Below the pieces are notes generated by a model. It searched no databases. It was not told the origin of the DNA and saw nothing but the letters and a program-made list of their open reading frames with translations. A stretch of DNA of 13,343 nt from Epsilonproteobacteria bacterium 4484_65 (lineage in GTDB: Bacteria; Campylobacterota; Campylobacteria; Campylobacterales; Sulfurovaceae), in contig NATJ01000010.1 in the NCBI GenBank assembly GCA_002085305.1, positions 1 through 13,343 of the forward strand, read 5' to 3'. The translations under genes and the position numbers were made by a program. This document shows, in pieces, positions 1-6,968 of the stretch (positions within the stretch are counted from its first letter, which is position 1; every line of letters begins with the position of its first letter).

Positions 1-1109
1 GAGGGGTCTACAACCTCTTGTTTCTGCATCATCGCAGATAAACGTAAAAGATCAATATTGGTATTTATACCAATAAATCTCATTAATTTGTCCTCATTGA
101 CAATGTATTGGTCAATTCTATCTTCCTCTTTGGAGGTAATCAAAATCGTTTCGTTGTGTATACTTTTAGGATCATAAGAGGGTGAAGTGACATCCGTGAG
201 CATAAAGGAAGTCGGCTGTTCCAAAATAGCAGCAATGGCAATATCGCTTTGGTCGGTGCATGATTTAACATGACCGGCAATAAAACCACTCTCACTCAGC
301 TCTGCTGCTTCACCTACAACATAAATATCAGGATCGGAAGATTGCATAGTGTCATTGACTAAAATGCCTTTATCTGTTTGAAGTGAATCTTTTGCAAAGT
401 CAATATTAGGAGAAATACCCACACCAAACACAATAAAAGGATCACTAATAGTAGTCTGTTTGGTTCTTATTTGAGTTATGAAGTTATCTTCAATTGTTTT
501 ATCTATGATCTCATCATTAAATAAGATTTGCACCCTTGGATCTTCTGTAAAAGTTTTTTGCATCAAAGCAATGGTATTACGATCTATATTTTGATCATAC
601 AGATGCTCTCCACGACTGATCAAAGTCATACTTTTAGGTTCTTTCATTCCCATGAGGGTATCAAGAAGCTCCAGGCCAATAGGACCAACACCTACGATCA
701 CAACATTTTTATCTTTAATTTCATCAGCAATTTTATAACTATCATCGGCACTTCTGAAGGTAGAAGCATTTTTCAGATGGTCTATATTAAAAAGAGTTCT
801 TGGTTTTGACCCTGTAGCAATAATAAGTTTATCATATTTAAATATAGCATGTTCACTGATCACCCGTTTCGATTCTTTATCAATGGCATTGATCTTGCAA
901 TTAAGTTCAACGACCACTTCAGGATTCAGTTCTAATGTAATATCACTTAATGGTGTACTTTTGTTAACCAATCGACATAAATGTATCCTGTCATAGGGCA
1001 TGTAAGATTCATCAGAAACAATTACAACCTCATTCTGAGGACTTAACTCTTTTATTTTATTGGCAGTATACACCGAAGCGTTACCGCCCCCAACAATAAT
1101 AATTCTCAT
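1..1109 (-). CDS. NirB-like FAD/NAD(P)H-dependent oxidoreductase (partial, C-terminus outside window)
   Basis: I translated this minus-strand frame by hand; it is open from an ATG at 1109 to the window edge (369 codons seen). A two-dinucleotide-binding (pyridine nucleotide-disulfide type) flavoprotein fold is visible. An N-terminal FAD Rossmann motif GGGNAS lies at residues 7-12, MPYDR at 37-41 resembles the PxxR segment of NirB/rubredoxin reductase-type proteins, and an ATG motif follows at 98-100. The NAD(P)H motif GVGPIG is at 140-145, and DIYVVGEAAE at 261-270 is the second FAD contact; Glu instead of the usual Asp there also occurs in NirB-type enzymes. The third Gly of the first motif is Ser. 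Expected role: electron transfer from NAD(P)H through FAD to an unidentified acceptor. GGAG lies about 10 nt before the ATG. It is the last visible gene of the trpB-cytochrome b unit, starting 31 bp after the cytochrome stop. No iron-sulfur or siroheme domain is visible, so the substrate is unknown. Confidence 0.8.
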   Translation of the reverse strand, partial: MRIIIVGGGNASVYTANKIKELSPQNEVVIVSDESYMPYDRIHLCRLVNKSTPLSDITLELNPEVVVELNCKINAIDKESKRVISEHAIFKYDKLIIATGSKPRTLFNIDHLKNASTFRSADDSYKIADEIKDKNVVIVGVGPIGLELLDTLMGMKEPKSMTLISRGEHLYDQNIDRNTIALMQKTFTEDPRVQILFNDEIIDKTIEDNFITQIRTKQTTISDPFIVFGVGISPNIDFAKDSLQTDKGILVNDTMQSSDPDIYVVGEAAELSESGFIAGHVKSCTDQSDIAIAAILEQPTSFMLTDVTSPSYDPKSIHNETILITSKEEDRIDQYIVNEDKLMRFIGINTNIDLLRLSAMMQKQEVVDP

Positions 1110-1140
1110 AACTAACTAAGCTCCGATTTCTAGTTTAAAT

Positions 1141-1731
1141 TTATCTAATTTGTTTCTCTCCGCCATTAACCATATCTGAAAGTATTCCTTTTTCATCTTG
1201 GTTCTCTGCAACAAAAACACCGATGATATGCAATGGTACAAAGATAAGAATAGCATTGAAAACAAGTTCATGTATCTCTTTAATGTCATGGGCTCCATCT
1301 TTGGTAAGACCAAGTGCCTCATAGAAATGGATTACTAAACCACTTACAGCCATAAAGAGTAGAATACCATAGATACCGATATAACCGAGTTTCACCATTT
1401 TTTTATGAAATGTCTCTTCTTTTAGATTTTGGTAGTTTTGTTTTCCGCTTTCTGTAAAGAAGAGGATTATTCTCCAAACGACTAAAGCAGTCAAGGCATA
1501 TCCTAAAATGATATGCCATTCCCACATAGGAGCCCGAATGGCTTTAGCCAGTACCTTTGCTTGTTCAGCTGTGACTTCCAAGTTTATCTCTGCAAGTTTT
1601 TGTGTAAGTAGCTCAGAGTTCGTTCTCCAGCTTAAAAATGTTTTTCGTAAAAATACTGTACCGAGTAGTCCCAAAACTACTGTTGCATGTATCCAGTGCC
1701 AAACTCTAAAATTTAGACTCCATTTTTTCAT
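1141..1731 (-). CDS. Cytochrome b561/b6-like membrane protein
   Basis: This 196-residue integral membrane protein fits the bacterial cytochrome b561 / Ni-hydrogenase cytochrome b family. Four hydrophobic segments lie near residues 12-28, 72-92, 113-136 and 155-174. Candidate haem-ligating or structural histidines sit in or beside them: H12 and H15 (WHWIH), H73 (EWH), H135 (VIH), H154 (IHE) and H168 (PLH). Members of this family pass electrons between quinones and a redox partner through two b haems in the inner membrane. The segment at about 35-68, between helices 1 and 2, is polar and probably forms a soluble loop. The gene starts 27 bp after the trpB stop and ends 31 bp before the flavoprotein start, so the three genes are probably cotranscribed. 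A partnership with the downstream flavoprotein is inferred from spacing only. Confidence 0.8.
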   Translation of the reverse strand: MKKWSLNFRVWHWIHATVVLGLLGTVFLRKTFLSWRTNSELLTQKLAEINLEVTAEQAKVLAKAIRAPMWEWHIILGYALTALVVWRIILFFTESGKQNYQNLKEETFHKKMVKLGYIGIYGILLFMAVSGLVIHFYEALGLTKDGAHDIKEIHELVFNAILIFVPLHIIGVFVAENQDEKGILSDMVNGGEKQIR

Positions 1732-1758
1732 CTGCTTCTCCTCAAGATTTATATGCTA

Positions 1759-2982
1759 CTATTTCTGAATAATACCATACTCTTTTCCATAATTTTCAAC
1801 CACAAAGTCAATATCTTTATCTCCCCTGCCAGACAGGTTGATGAGAATAGTACCGATGTCTGGTTCTTTGGCTAATTTTATAGCATACGCTACAGCATGT
1901 GCTGACTCGATAGCGGGGATGATACCCTCTTCTCTAGAGAGTTCAAAAAATGCATCTATGGCTTCTTTATCGTTGATAGAAGCATAGTGTACACGACCTA
2001 AGTCTTTCAAATAAGCATGTTGAGGTCCTACAGACGGGTAGTCAAGTCCGGATGCAACAGAATACACTTCTTGTGGTTCACCTTGATCATCTTGAAGCAT
2101 ATATGATTTAAAGCCATGCATCACACCGGGCTTCCCTTTTGTCATAGTAGCAGCATGTTCCCCTGGAATGTCAAGGCTTCTTCCTGCCGGTTCGACACCA
2201 TGCATGGCTACATCTTTATCATTGAAAAATGCAGTAAAGAGTCCCAAAGCATTAGAACCTCCACCCACACAGGCAACAAGATTGTCAGGGAGTTTACCTG
2301 TCATTTGTTGGAACTGTTCTTTGGCTTCTACCCCTACGATGGATTGGAAATCTCTTACCATTTGAGGGAAAGGGTGAGGTCCTACCACGGAACCGATAGC
2401 ATAAAACTGTGTAACAGGGTCTCCCAAATAGGCTTCAAAAGCACTGTCAACCGCCTCTTTAAGTGTACGACGGCCATGTGTTGCCGGGATGACATTTGCA
2501 CCCAGTATATGCATACGCACGACATTTGGATGCTCTTTTGCCATATCGACTTCACCCATGTAAATGTCACATTCCAGTCCTACCAAAGCCGCAGCAGTAG
2601 CAAGTGCCACTCCGTGTTGTCCAGCACCAGTCTCAGCAATGAGCTTCTTTTTGCCCATTTTTTTGGCCAGTAGCGCTTCCCCTAAACAGTGGTTTATCTT
2701 ATGGGCACCTGTATGGTTAAGGTCTTCTCTTTTAAGGTAAATGTCTGCACCGTATTTCTCTGAAAGGTGTTTCGCATGAAAAATAGGGCTTGGACGACCT
2801 ACATAGTGTTGATAAAGGTCAGTAAGTTCTTCTAAAAATTCAGGATCTTCTCTGATCTCTTCATAGGAAGCAGTGATCTCATCCATGATCGTTTGAAGTT
2901 CTGGTGGGATAAAGGAGCCTCCATACTCTCCAAAATAACCTTTTTCATCAGGAAGTGGACAATTAAAAATATTTTTTGGCAT
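1759..2982 (-). CDS. trpB: Tryptophan synthase beta subunit
   Basis: This 407-residue cytoplasmic PLP enzyme condenses indole with L-serine to give L-tryptophan, normally in an alpha2-beta2 complex with TrpA. The sequence is a full-length TrpB1-type protein. It has the N-terminal [10 protein letters not shown] at 15-24, the PLP lysine K95 in TGAHKIN, the catalytic Glu E117 in AETGAGQHG, the PLP-phosphate loop GGGSN at 240-244, and SGRGDKD near the C-terminus. No trpA, trpF or trpC is adjacent; the gene leads a unit with a b-type cytochrome and a flavoprotein. AAGGA lies 8 nt upstream of the ATG, which supports this start. All key residues are present, so it should be active. Whether its TrpA partner or a second trpB exists elsewhere cannot be seen. 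Confidence 0.97.
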   Translation of the reverse strand: MPKNIFNCPLPDEKGYFGEYGGSFIPPELQTIMDEITASYEEIREDPEFLEELTDLYQHYVGRPSPIFHAKHLSEKYGADIYLKREDLNHTGAHKINHCLGEALLAKKMGKKKLIAETGAGQHGVALATAAALVGLECDIYMGEVDMAKEHPNVVRMHILGANVIPATHGRRTLKEAVDSAFEAYLGDPVTQFYAIGSVVGPHPFPQMVRDFQSIVGVEAKEQFQQMTGKLPDNLVACVGGGSNALGLFTAFFNDKDVAMHGVEPAGRSLDIPGEHAATMTKGKPGVMHGFKSYMLQDDQGEPQEVYSVASGLDYPSVGPQHAYLKDLGRVHYASINDKEAIDAFFELSREEGIIPAIESAHAVAYAIKLAKEPDIGTILINLSGRGDKDIDFVVENYGKEYGIIQK

Positions 2983-3006
2983 ACAAAATCCTTTTTATGT
3001 TGAATT

Positions 3007-3012
3007 ATTGTA
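3007..3012 (-). promoter_or_regulatory. Possible -10 box for trpB operon
   Basis: On the minus strand TACAAT occurs 25 bp upstream of the trpB start, in an AT-rich context with TG just before it. No convincing -35 box is seen, which is common for Campylobacterota sigma-70 promoters. Assigned from sequence likeness only. Confidence 0.35.
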
Positions 3013-3026
3013 CATCAAAATACTTT

Positions 3027-3054
3027 TTGAGTGACTGAATGGGTATTTTATGAT
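3027..3054 (+). promoter_or_regulatory. Predicted sigma-70 promoter for cytochrome c gene
   Basis: TTGAGT (3027-3032) and TATGAT (3049-3054) are spaced by 16 bp and would start transcription about 25 bp before the ATG at 3088. An alternative reading is an extended -10, TGA-TAAAAT, at 3051-3059. The -10 lies inside the 3043-3061 palindrome. Confidence 0.45.
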
Positions 3055-3061
3055 AAAATAC
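3043..3061. promoter_or_regulatory. Perfect palindrome over the promoter (candidate operator)
   Basis: GTATTTTA and TAAAATAC are perfect inverted repeats around a TGA spacer. They overlap the -10 of the cytochrome c gene and lie in the divergent region shared with trpB. The symmetry is a fact of the sequence. Binding by a dimeric regulator is inference; AT-rich symmetry over a -10 box can also arise by chance. Confidence 0.4.
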
Positions 3062-3087
3062 TATAAAAATATGTAATAGGAGCAAGA

Positions 3088-3510
3088 ATGGAGAAGTTAT
3101 GGTTAACACTGTTAATAGGTGCAGTATCTCTTATGGGAGCAGAACAAAAAGTGGATGGTGAAAAGGTATTTGACAAAGCCTGTGCTTCTTGTCACATTAA
3201 GATGATCACAGCTGAAGAGACCAAAAAGGTCTTTAAAACGCTTAAAGCACCGCCTATGGTAGAGGTTTCAGGGCAACTGAAAAAGAATATAAAGATCGTT
3301 GAAGATATCGATGATGAGATACATAGAGCAGTGGTGATAGCATTTATCAAAGATTATGTCATGTATCCACATCTTGATAAAAGTATGTGTCAGGCTATGG
3401 CATTGGAGAGATTTGATCTGATGCCTTCAATGAAAGGAAAATTGAGTGAAGATGAACTTAATGCTGTAGCTGAATGGGTATATGACTTTTATGTAGGTAA
3501 AAAATTCTAG
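3088..3510 (+). CDS. Small periplasmic c-type cytochrome
   Basis: This 140-residue protein has an N-terminal signal peptide (about residues 1-18, hydrophobic, ending ..LMGA). It carries one covalent haem site, CASCH (C32, C35, H36). Met residues in the DLMPSM segment (112 and 115) are candidates for the distal haem ligand, as in class I cytochromes c, and the C-terminal helix AEWVYDFYV matches the terminal helix of that fold. The region between haem site and Met ligand (about 40-110) is long and charged, with an extra Cys at about 101. Expected role: periplasmic electron carrier or sensor; its partner is unknown. AGGAGC lies 5-6 nt before the ATG. The DUF1653 gene follows after 1 bp. Confidence 0.88.
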   Translation: MEKLWLTLLIGAVSLMGAEQKVDGEKVFDKACASCHIKMITAEETKKVFKTLKAPPMVEVSGQLKKNIKIVEDIDDEIHRAVVIAFIKDYVMYPHLDKSMCQAMALERFDLMPSMKGKLSEDELNAVAEWVYDFYVGKKF

Positions 3511-3511
3511 T

Positions 3512-3736
3512 ATGAAACTTAAAGCTGGAACCTATAGACACTATAAAGGGAATCTTTATGAAGTGCTAACCACTGCGCAACACTCTGAGACTGAAGAGTG
3601 GATGGTGGTGTATAAAGCACTTTATGGTAGAAAGGGGATGTGGGTGCGTCCTTTTGATATGTTTGTGGAGAAGGTTGAGGTTGATGGTGAGATGGTTGAT
3701 AGGTTTAAATACATTGAGAAAGACACAATCTCGTAG
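3512..3736 (+). CDS. DUF1653 family protein
   Basis: This 74-residue protein fits DUF1653, small soluble bacterial proteins of unknown function. Family-like features are GTYRHYKGNLYEVL at the N-terminus, the central ALYG segment with W and RP (WVRPFDMF), and a charged end. The start lies 1 bp after the cytochrome stop, and there is no strong Shine-Dalgarno of its own, so translational coupling is likely. Codon choice from about 3600 on (many GTG, GGG, GTT) is visibly richer in G than in neighbouring genes. No catalytic motif is seen and I assign no function. Confidence 0.8.
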   Translation: MKLKAGTYRHYKGNLYEVLTTAQHSETEEWMVVYKALYGRKGMWVRPFDMFVEKVEVDGEMVDRFKYIEKDTIS

Positions 3737-3773
3737 TGTGGGGTTACCCAGCATAATCTTGCATTAAACAAAT

Positions 3774-3789
3774 GGTGGATAAATCCACC
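3774..3789. repeat. Short hairpin between convergent genes
   Basis: GGTGGAT and ATCCACC form a 7-bp perfect inverted repeat with a 2-nt centre (6-bp stem with a TAAA loop if folded). It lies between the convergent DUF1653 and CPXCG genes and is followed by CTACG. No T-run follows on the plus strand; on the minus strand the stem is followed by ATTTGTTT, so it could be a weak terminator for the minus-strand gene or a REP-like palindrome. Confidence 0.45.
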
Positions 3790-3802
3790 CTACGCGAGAA
3801 AT

Positions 3803-3985
3803 TTAGATGCCTTCCATCCTTCTAGCTTCAAAACTCACCAGGTCTTCTCCTGAAAATCTAAATATCAGTTCTATGGGACGGCAACACACTTCACAGTCTT
3901 CAATGTAATCACTCGACTCTTCAGAACTGTCAAGTATCATAGAAATGCGTTCCCAGCAGTAGGGGCAGGTAAAAAAATGTTCCAT
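3803..3985 (-). CDS. CPXCG-type cysteine-rich zinc-ribbon protein
   Basis: This 60-residue soluble protein has two Cys pairs typical of the CPXCG (Cys_rich_CPXG) family. CPYC lies at 7-10 and CEVCC at 31-35, followed by RPIEL, which suggests one zinc-ribbon site using C7, C10, C31 and C34. The middle is acidic (SSEESSDYIED). Function in the family is unknown. Its ATG overlaps the stop of the upstream gene (TAATG), so the two are almost certainly translated in a coupled way. Confidence 0.85.
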   Translation of the reverse strand: MEHFFTCPYCWERISMILDSSEESSDYIEDCEVCCRPIELIFRFSGEDLVSFEARRMEGI

Positions 3986-4206
3986 TAGTCCTCTTTCTTT
4001 TTAAACAAATTGCTAAACCAATCTGTAATGCTACAGCCTGTTGTACTGCAACCTTGCTTTTCATTTCTTACTGTAATAATGTTACGCATGAGTAGGGCAA
4101 AAAATCCAAGTGCTATGATGAGTTGTACGATACCTGTAAGCCATTGCTGTTGCATAAGATTTTGGATGGAGAGTACAAGCATAATGATGGTGACGATAAG
4201 GCACAT
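3985..4206 (-). CDS. Small two-helix membrane protein, function unknown
   Basis: This 73-residue protein has two hydrophobic helices (about 2-16 and 23-41). A positively charged segment follows (RNIITVRNEK), then a tail with two cysteines (C53, C58 in GCSTTGCS) and a Lys-rich C-terminus. I do not recognise a named family. A good AGGA Shine-Dalgarno sits about 10 nt before the ATG. It overlaps the downstream zinc-ribbon gene by one base. Whether the Cys pair binds metal or cooperates with the zinc-ribbon protein is unknown. Confidence 0.7.
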   Translation of the reverse strand: MCLIVTIIMLVLSIQNLMQQQWLTGIVQLIIALGFFALLMRNIITVRNEKQGCSTTGCSITDWFSNLFKKKED

Positions 4207-4236
4207 AATTAAATCCTATTTTTTATGTGATTGTAC

Positions 4237-4242
4237 TATAAT
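4237..4242 (+). promoter_or_regulatory. Predicted -10 box of pepD-like gene
   Basis: A perfect TATAAT lies 32 bp before the ATG at 4274, in the 67-bp gap to the divergent membrane-protein gene. No clear -35 box is seen. Confidence 0.45.
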
Positions 4243-4273
4243 TTGCAAATCATTTTAATAAAAAAGAGTCCTC

Positions 4274-5545
4274 ATGTCAGTAATTATAGACCATTTTAAA
4301 ACACTCACTCAAATTCCACATTGTAGTAAAGAAGCCGATAAATTATTGGATTTTTTAGTTACCTTTGCAAAAGATAGAGGTTACTCTGTAGAGATAGATG
4401 AGGTGAAAAATATTTTTATCTCTAGAGGAACACCAACCCTTTGCCTGCAAGCACACTATGATATGGTTTGTATGGGTAAAGCACCTATTGTAGAAACGTA
4501 TGAAGAGGATGGCTGGATGAAAGCCAAAGACTCCTCTCTGGGTGCAGACAACGGCATGGCGATTGCTATGATGATGAGACTGATGGATGAGGGACAAGAG
4601 CTGGAGTTTTTGCTTACTTCAGATGAAGAGATAGGACTCATCGGAGCAAATGAAGTAGCTTTTGATCTGAAGAGTAAGTATATGCTGAACCTAGACAGTG
4701 AAGATGAAGCAGAAGTCTACATAGGGTGTGCAGGTGGGGTAGATATCACAGCTGTAAAACAAGATAGTTATGTGGATGCTAAGGGAGACTGCTATGAAGT
4801 CGCAGTGAAAGGACTTGTGGGCGGACACTCCGGTGTAGATATAGATAAAGGTATCCCCTCTGCCATAAAAGAGTTAGGTGAGTATCTGCATACACATAAT
4901 GTTACACAACTGGCAAGTATCTATGGAGGAGAACGTCGCAACTCCATCCCTGCAAATGCAGTGGCTATTGTCTGTAGTGAAAAAGTTTTAGAGAGCACAG
5001 ATATGGTTCATGCAAGGAAACTAAATGAGCAGCCTTTGGTATTGTGTGAGGGTGATAAAGTGATCGATATGATCCATAATTTTAAACATGGCGTAAGAGC
5101 ACAAAATACGGAGTTGGGTATACCTGATGTGAGTATCAACCTTGCTATCATCACTGCAGATGAAAAAGGTGGACTCACTGTAGAGACAAGTGCAAGAGCA
5201 ATGGGTGCTGATAAGTTAGAAACATTATCTTCTGAGACAGTAGCATTTTTTGAAAGCTATGGTTTTGATGTAAAGCTGGAAGATAAATACCCCGCATGGA
5301 AACCGGATATAAGTGACTTTACAAACCTGGTGAGTGAAGAGATGAAATCTGTATTTGGAACAACTAAAATGATGGCGATACATGCAGGTCTTGAGTGTGG
5401 TGTCATAGGAGAGAAATACCCTCAAATGAAACTGGCTTCCATAGGTCCTACTATACGCTATCCACACTCTACAAGAGAGAAAGTAAAGCTTGATTCAGTT
5501 GAAAAAACGTTTGAAGTACTCCAAAGGATCATTGATAAGGTTTAG
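4274..5545 (+). CDS. pepD: PepD-like aminoacyl-histidine dipeptidase (M20 metallopeptidase)
   Basis: This 423-residue cytoplasmic di-zinc dipeptidase is expected to cleave X-His and other dipeptides. M20 hallmarks are in order. The first metal site H61-x-D63 lies in QAHYDMV, the bridging D92 in LGADNG, and the catalytic E118 with metal ligand E119 in TSDEEIG. D141 lies in LNLDSEDE, H185 in the lid segment GGHSG, and the C-terminal metal His in RYPHSTRE. It is somewhat shorter than the E. coli enzyme (485 residues as I recall), but the whole motif set is present. No signal peptide. The gene stands alone with its own promoter-like TATAAT; the 135-bp gap to ppk2 suggests separate transcription. 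Confidence 0.9.
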   Translation: MSVIIDHFKTLTQIPHCSKEADKLLDFLVTFAKDRGYSVEIDEVKNIFISRGTPTLCLQAHYDMVCMGKAPIVETYEEDGWMKAKDSSLGADNGMAIAMMMRLMDEGQELEFLLTSDEEIGLIGANEVAFDLKSKYMLNLDSEDEAEVYIGCAGGVDITAVKQDSYVDAKGDCYEVAVKGLVGGHSGVDIDKGIPSAIKELGEYLHTHNVTQLASIYGGERRNSIPANAVAIVCSEKVLESTDMVHARKLNEQPLVLCEGDKVIDMIHNFKHGVRAQNTELGIPDVSINLAIITADEKGGLTVETSARAMGADKLETLSSETVAFFESYGFDVKLEDKYPAWKPDISDFTNLVSEEMKSVFGTTKMMAIHAGLECGVIGEKYPQMKLASIGPTIRYPHSTREKVKLDSVEKTFEVLQRIIDKV

Positions 5546-5555
5546 TATGAGGATA

Positions 5556-5574
5556 TGTGTATATTTGTTACACA
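5556..5574. repeat. Inverted repeat after pepD
   Basis: TGTGTA and TACACA are separated by 7 nt, 10 bp after the pepD stop, and are followed by AT-rich sequence rather than a clean T-run. It may be a weak terminator hairpin or a regulatory site upstream of ppk2. Confidence 0.35.
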
Positions 5575-5577
5575 TTT

Positions 5578-5603
5578 ACAAATAATTTTTACAAATAATT
5601 TTT
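5578..5603 (+). repeat. Tandem duplication of a 13-bp AT-rich unit
   Basis: Two exact adjacent copies of ACAAATAATTTTT lie in the ppk2 upstream region. A TATAAT overlaps the end of the second copy (5603-5608) and may be the ppk2 -10 box. Confidence 0.7.
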
Positions 5604-5608
5604 ATAAT
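5603..5608 (+). promoter_or_regulatory. Possible -10 box of ppk2
   Basis: TATAAT lies 72 bp before the ppk2 ATG, directly after the tandem 13-bp repeat. It would give a leader of about 65 nt. No convincing -35 at the usual distance. Confidence 0.35.
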
Positions 5609-5680
5609 TTCATGGTAAGTCAGATAGGAGTAAGCTTAAAAGATACCAATGGCAAAAAATGCCTAAAATGAAGGAGTAAA

Positions 5681-6589
5681 ATGAAAACAATATTTCAAGA
5701 TATAGAGTATTTAAATAAAAATGTAGAGGATAAAAAATCAAAAAAGATCCTTAAAGAACTTGAACAGAATTTTCACCTGTTGAAAACCAAAAGTGGTTTA
5801 ACACAATTGATGAACAAGAAAAAACTTGCAAAGATCACACGTAATGTTGAGTATGAGAATGAACTCAAAGATTTACAGGTTGAGCTTATTAAGTTGCAAA
5901 ACTGGGTGTATGATAATAATAAGCGTGTGATGATCATCTTTGAAGGGCGTGATGCTGCAGGTAAAGGCGGGTCTATAAAACGTTTTACTCAGTACCTTAA
6001 CCCAAGAAAATTTAGAGTAGTAGCTCTGCAAAAACCAACAGAGGTTGAGACAGGACAGTTTTACTTCCAACGTTACTTCCAACACTTGCCAAACCCGGGT
6101 GAGATCACTTTCTTTGACCGTTCTTGGTATAACCGTGCCATCGTAGAGCCTGTATTTGATTTTTGTACGCCTGAGCAGTATGAAAAGTTTATGAAGCAGG
6201 TACCTGAGATAGAACATTCAATTATGGATGATGGAATCATACTTATTAAGCTGTGGTACTCTATTACTAAAGAAAATCAGCAAAAAAGATTTAAAGAGCG
6301 TATGTCTAATCCGCTTAAACATTGGAAGCTAAGCCCCGTAGATCAAAAGGCACAAGAGATGTGGGATAAGGTAACATACTACAAAGAAGAGATGTTCTCA
6401 CGTACACATACGGGCTATGCACCATGGATTATCGTTGACAGTAATGATAAAAAAAGAGCCAGATTAGAGTCTATACGTTATGTACTTGCGCAAATCCCTT
6501 ATGAGGGCAAAGAAGATGCCAAAATAAATCTTCATCATGACCCGGAGATAGTCGAGCGTTATCATAGAAGAACACATGATGAAAAGTAA
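5681..6589 (+). CDS. ppk2: Polyphosphate kinase 2 (PPK2 family)
   Basis: This 302-residue cytoplasmic kinase transfers phosphate between polyphosphate and nucleoside diphosphates (GDP/ADP to GTP/ATP, or the reverse). The single P-loop domain is complete. Walker A GRDAAGKGGS lies at 89-98, Walker B FFDRSWYNRA at 144-153 contains the acidic Asp used for metal binding, and a lid-like segment rich in Arg/Lys (QQKRFKERMSNPLKHWKLS) follows. One-domain length and the WKLSPVD segment suit class I PPK2. The N-terminal 75 residues are Lys/Glu-rich and helical. Shine-Dalgarno AAGGAG is well placed. The gene is followed by structured repeat copy A and converges on nth. Confidence 0.93.
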   Translation: MKTIFQDIEYLNKNVEDKKSKKILKELEQNFHLLKTKSGLTQLMNKKKLAKITRNVEYENELKDLQVELIKLQNWVYDNNKRVMIIFEGRDAAGKGGSIKRFTQYLNPRKFRVVALQKPTEVETGQFYFQRYFQHLPNPGEITFFDRSWYNRAIVEPVFDFCTPEQYEKFMKQVPEIEHSIMDDGIILIKLWYSITKENQQKRFKERMSNPLKHWKLSPVDQKAQEMWDKVTYYKEEMFSRTHTGYAPWIIVDSNDKKRARLESIRYVLAQIPYEGKEDAKINLHHDPEIVERYHRRTHDEK

Positions 6590-6640
6590 ACTTTAAATGT
6601 TGTGTTGAGTTTTAATGGATATGATTTCCCTGTAGCTTAA

Positions 6641-6755
6641 CTGTGGCGTGCTTTTCTCTTCATTTTTTTAGAAAAAACGAAGCAAAAAATCGTTGCTACT
6701 CTCGAATCGCTGCGCTTTCAAGGTCGTTCGTAGCAACAGGGCACACTTCGTGTGA
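6641..6755 (+). repeat. Structured dispersed repeat, copy A
   Basis: Three hairpins occur in order. H1 (6658-6682) is CTTC...GAAG with T/A-rich arms, imperfect. H2 has arms GTTGCTAC (6692-6699) and GTAGCAAC (6730-6737) around a 30-nt core (6700-6729). H3 is CACAC-TTC-GTGTG (6742-6754). The lead-in TGTGGCGTGCTTTTCTC resembles the lead-ins of copies B and C. The core differs from copy B at one base. The copy lies about 52 bp after the ppk2 stop in sense orientation. Confidence 0.85.
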
Positions 6756-6805
6756 TTAATGGATGGGTTTTATAAATAAAACTTTGAAAATGCAAATAGT
6801 TAATG

Positions 6806-6932
6806 CATGGCGATAGCCTATGTAATAACAAAACAATGTCGTGGCGAACGCCCTTGAAAGCGCAGCGATTCGAGAGGCACGACGACTTTTGGTTACTTTT
6901 CTAGAAAAGTAATGAGAAAACAACGCGACAAT
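6806..6932 (-). repeat. Structured dispersed repeat, copy B (inverted)
   Basis: Read on the minus strand, H1 (6893-6912) is a perfect 20-bp palindrome centred on CTAG. H2 has arms GTCGTGCC (6876-6883) and GCCACGAC (6838-6845), with 7 of 8 positions pairing, around the 30-nt core (6846-6875). The CACAC/GTGTG hairpin of A and C is absent. A different small hairpin with a TATC loop (CATAGGC...GCCATG, 6806-6822) lies slightly further out and may be its counterpart. The copy begins about 37 bp beyond the nth stop, in the sense direction for nth. Confidence 0.82.
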
Positions 6933-6968
6933 CTGGGATTAAAACCCAATTAAATAAAATAGAAAAAA

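Larger units (their letters stand above)
6590..6968. other. 379-bp gene-free region between convergent ppk2 and nth
   Basis: No credible coding region is seen. It holds two copies of the structured repeat in inverted orientation (A at about 6641-6755, B at about 6806-6932), an AT-rich spacer between them, and a weak TGGG/CCCA hairpin (about 6932-6946) beside the nth stop. No tRNA or mobile-element gene is seen. Confidence 0.7.

Noticed and set aside
528..809. Plus-strand 93-codon open frame
   Set aside because: It is antisense to the flavoprotein gene, has no recognisable protein features, and is best explained as a shadow frame.
2116..2673. Plus-strand 185-codon open frame inside trpB
   Set aside because: It is antisense to a strongly conserved trpB and its Ser/His/Cys-rich composition is typical of shadow frames.
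6692..6737. Repeat stem arms starting GTT and ending AAC as an integron attC site
   Set aside because: The arms begin GTT on the left and end AAC on the right, the reverse of attC order, and no integrase or cassette array is present.
6641..6932. Copies A and B as ends of an insertion sequence or MITE with target duplication
   Set aside because: No transposase gene lies between them and I see no convincing target-site duplication; flanking TTAA-like strings are expected in AT-rich DNA.
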